The notes below the pieces were generated by a model. The model did no database searches, was not told the origin of the DNA, and saw only the letters and a program-made list of their open reading frames with translations. DNA of 64,000 nucleotides from Temnothorax longispinosus (Eukaryota; Arthropoda; Insecta; Hymenoptera; Formicidae), in assembly GCF_030848805.1 (NCBI RefSeq), contig NC_092362.1:19940084-20004083 (forward strand), written 5' to 3'. The translations under genes were made by a program, and so were the position numbers. The stretch's first letter is position 1. Each line of letters begins with the position of its first letter. Below are positions 60,600-64,000 of this stretch, in pieces.

Positions 60600-63500
60600 A
60601 AAGGCGCTGGAACAGCTCTCTCGCGTTCATTGTTCGTCGCGTACATCCCTTACCGCTCGAATTCCATGTCCCCTCCGTCGTATCCCTGCCACCCTTGGCG
60701 AATCTCTCGCCGACCAGTCATGCTCCTCGCTCTCGTCTCATCGCCTGCACAGCGACTTCGCGAGGGGCTCATTTTCATTAAGAATTAAAGTTGAAGTCCG
60801 AGGGAAAAAAGTTTCTATTCGCCTTTTCCATGCAAATGAGATCGCGCTATCTCGCGCGCGCACGAAACTATCTCGATTCAAGCTAATGCGGAACCGCGAG
60901 GATTCACCGACCCCGAGATAAAAAAAACTTTGTCGGGATCTTCCAGGTTCTGGACGTGAATCATTAGCGAATCACCGCGTCGGGTTGTGCTCACTTTTCT
61001 TGATTAGCCGAATGAAATTGACTTAACCCGCTCGCGGGTTAAGATCCCGTCCCTAATTATTTAGTTGAGGACACGAGAGATGTGGATAATACGCTCGAAC
61101 ACTGACGTTGATAGCGCACTTGTTTCTTGAATATCTTAAGATATCCTCCAAATGGACAAATTGTCATCCGAATCGTGCTTGTGTATATCTCAGATACGCG
61201 ACGAAAGTTAATTAATTCACTTAGCGAACAAAACGACAGATATCGACGCTGGTAATACTCGTGAAACAATTTGAAGAAACGGAATTTAAGCTTGCATGAT
61301 GCTCGCGTAGCCGCGCCATATATTTCTCACTTCGGCGTCGTCTGTAACGCCGATAATTAAGCGACTGCTCTAATGAATCCCTATTCGCATGACTAATTTG
61401 CGCGGTAAACTGACTAAATAATAATCCGCGATATTTCTCCCCGGGGGAAAGCCTGGCGCGGTCGGTTGACTGCACCATATTGTGAAATATATCGGCAAAG
61501 CATATTATCGAAGTGATCCCGTATCGAGTCTAAAATTTGACAGATCAATACATCCAGTATTCTTCAAGAACGGCCCTCATTTTACGAATGTTTCCGCGGC
61601 AATCTATTTCTGCCAATCGTCCATCCGACAGAGCGAGCTAATTGTTAATATTTCGCTGAATATCGTGAATACATTGCACTGAGCAATGTATGCAAAAATT
61701 ACATCTATCAAGTAAACCGTGACGGACAAAACTGAAATTTCGATTCATGTTACACTATCGGCTCGCAAAGTTATACTAGCAAACGACTTCAACAATCAAA
61801 TCTAAAACCATAAGAACGCAAATGCTTCGCATAGGGTTCGACTTCAAAGACCGCATCAACGTTTAATTAACTCTCAGCCGCGAAATGAGAAGACGTAAAA
61901 CGCGGGACAAAGCGGCGCTTGAATTGATGCGCCGCTACACTTTTGGCGCTGAATATTTTTCTACATGCGATTCCCGTGGCTCGACAAAACGACCTCATTC
62001 ATCCGGTCCATTAGCCTTGAGTGCGAGCATATTTTTCGGCGAATTCCGAAAGCGTCCCGGCGCGCCCGCTCCCGCCGCCCGCGCCCCCCGAAATGAGAGA
62101 CCGTGACCATCGACGTAGCGCATTTTGTTAATTAAAATCGTTTCATCGATCACGAGCAACAAATAGGCCCTTTACGCAATGAGAGAACAGAGAGGAGGCG
62201 TTGTTGCCTGACGAGGGTGGGCAGGGTACCGATGGTTAAGCGGACATATTTAGGGGTACTTCAAGCTCGTGACAAATGCTCCGACGTCATCGTTTTCCTA
62301 GGTATCGTATAAATTAATAATTACCCGACGTCGCCATTATCGGAATTAATGCCGCCCAATATTATGCCAGTTGTTTTCCCGATAATTCACCGCGAACGTT
62401 GATACAGTTTGATCAGAAAAATCATAGGACCTGGACGCGGCGCAAGTTTTGTCCTGTCTCGCCCGCGCTCGCGCCCGCCGACCGATTAGACGCTACGAAT
62501 TTTCGGATGGTTTCGCGAGCTTCTTGGTCAAATCAAATCGGACAGTTTTTGACGGACGAACCGACGCGCGACTCGCCCGCCAAGCCCGGCGGTTATTTAA
62601 TATTCGCTTGGCGCGAGGTGTCAATAAAATAACGATCTCCCATCAGGGTGTCACGAGAGACGAGATAAATATGGGTATTTGAGCGCGGCAGATAATGCAA
62701 ACAAACCAACGGTGAGTTATGTTTCCCGCTGTATATACGGTTTGTCCGCAATTGCGATACGCTCCCCGTTAAATTTGCTTTGAATTACCGCCGATAGTGC
62801 GACATGGCCCGGGTTATTATTAGTCCGTGATTCGCGTACGGTCCATTAACGTGACCTTGCGGCATCAATCCCGATCAGAGCCTCTCTCCGAAGATCTTCA
62901 ACCGGTTTCGACATTCCCTTGCTATGAACTTCTCCATGCGCTTCGCTCTCCTCTCTCGAAGAAACTTGGACCAGAAATATACCTTAACTCTCTGTTTCCT
63001 AAATCTAATTTTAGGTGTCTATTCCGAGAGTTTCGTAACGCGCACGTGTTAATTTTTAAAACTTTACATCTATTTTAATTTGAGATAGCTTAAAAGGAAT
63101 TTAAACTTTTTTATAGCAGCCTAATTCGCATCAATGTATATACTCTACAAACTCTAAATTATTATTGCTTTATATTTCTTAAACGAGAACGACCGGCACG
63201 GCGTGGCGCTTTATCGCAACGTAAACCTAATCCGACACGTAGGTAGATAGGCGATAGCCAAGCTGTCATGATAGCATCGAGCTCGATGTCTTGACGGTGA
63301 GGAGCAGGATGATCTTACGATCCACGATGTCAAGTGATTACAGCTATTTTGTGCCACTTGTACTTATTAGGGGTGATACGCCAGTCCGGGCGACCATTAT
63401 GAGTGCCATCTGAATCTCGGCCTCTTGAATGCCTCCATTTACCATTAAGCACATTACTATTATCCTATCACGCGCTCACTCGGCCAAAGGGACTTCTTTG

Positions 63501-64000
63501 GTTTGGCCATGATGCACGAAGCCATTTGTGCAAAGTGGCCGTTCATTACTAAATTATGCCGGTTTTATAGCATTACATTAAACCCAGCCTCGCCGTGCCG
63601 TAGGTACGGACCTTCGAAAAAACTCGCGTTGAGCGGTGGGGGGGAGGGTTACTCGTGCGAGTTTTCGCCATTCTGATTTTTTTTCTCCCCCCTTTCTTTT
63701 ATTTTCCCCCTCTCTATCTCTCCCTCGTTTTCCGTAAGCGCATCAAGCGCACTGTGGACTCCCAAGCGTTTGTTTCGAGCACGCGGCCACTTAGCTCCCT
63801 CCTCTAATAACCGCAACACTGTTACCGACAGTCGTGTCTGTAATGCGCATATAATTAATGATAATAATGCGGCCGCGAGCGCGGACTACATCGCTCCGCC
63901 TGGTTTTTGTCCGTTGCACGATACGCTCCGTAATGAACCACCAAAGATGTCAGAACCAGTTCTGTATCTGCTTTCGGTCGCAACATCGTATACGAGTCTG
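60600..64000. other. Mixed noncoding DNA
   Basis: CpG-rich at 60590-60910 and 62040-62110. G- and C-runs lie near 63635-63720. A POU octamer lies at 60830-60837 and a 10-bp-arm palindrome at 61022-61043. No recognised gene up to the end of the window. Confidence 0.45.
61022..61043. repeat. 10-bp perfect palindrome arms, 2-nt centre
   Basis: CTTAACCCGC, then TC, then the exact reverse complement GCGGGTTAAG. It is CpG-containing and not low-complexity, so chance is less likely than for the AT palindromes. Confidence 0.8.

Larger units (their letters stand above)
56150..60600. other. Mixed noncoding DNA
   Basis: AT-rich at 57650-58640. CpG-rich at 59400-59740. A 174-codon plus-strand frame (59156-59680) is not obviously repetitive, but I recognise nothing in it. 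A 21-bp tandem duplication (58938-58979) and a 9-bp hairpin (60282-60311) are listed separately. Confidence 0.4.

Overview
This is eukaryotic, almost certainly noncoding DNA. It has no dense reading frames, no operon-like layout, no rRNA, no tRNA I can fold and no recognisable protein domain. CpG is common throughout, including in moderately AT-rich stretches. AT-rich blocks alternate with short, very CpG-rich, GA/CT-repeat-rich islands, and microsatellites are frequent. One non-autonomous DNA transposon with TA target duplications is present. Together these suggest an arthropod nuclear genome, most likely a hymenopteran insect such as an ant. That assignment is inference from composition and repeat style, not from a recognised gene. 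The window is probably the intergenic or long-intron territory of one or a few genes whose exons lie mostly outside it.

Layout. 1-2250: mixed noncoding DNA with a GAC repeat. 2260-3060: GC/GA-rich island with clustered GCCAT motifs. 3060-4950: AT-rich. 4950-7300 and 9230-10380: CpG-rich unique DNA. 10380-20000: AT-leaning, with a Z-DNA-prone repeat cluster near 18.1 kb and a candidate terminal exon at 17.0 kb. 20.04-21.08 kb: strong CpG and CT/GA island. 21-28.5 kb: mixed. 28.56-29.48 kb: second pyrimidine-rich island. 29.5-35.9 kb: mixed, with an enhancer-like segment near 33.6 kb. 35.9-37.6 kb: the most CpG-dense region, with GAGAGC repeats and G-runs. 39.6-40.6 kb and 42.8-44.3 kb: further CpG and simple-repeat islands. 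44.3-52 kb: AT-leaning, with a 28-bp perfect palindrome at 47.0 kb, an AT/CA microsatellite field at 48.7 kb and the transposon at 50.1 kb. 52.3 kb: possible glycine-rich first coding exon. 54.35 kb: the longest microsatellite, (TC)33. 54.5-64 kb: mixed, nothing firmly identified.

The longest stop-free frames (about 170-250 codons) sit mainly in low-complexity CpG or GA/CT islands and are often open on both strands, so I do not call them genes. The best-supported items are the 230-bp palindromic transposon (50084-50313), the simple repeats and the perfect palindromes. Eight perfect POU octamers (ATGCAAAT), two of them 41 bp apart, are the clearest regulatory signal. Three exon-like pieces with good splice acceptors are offered at low confidence.
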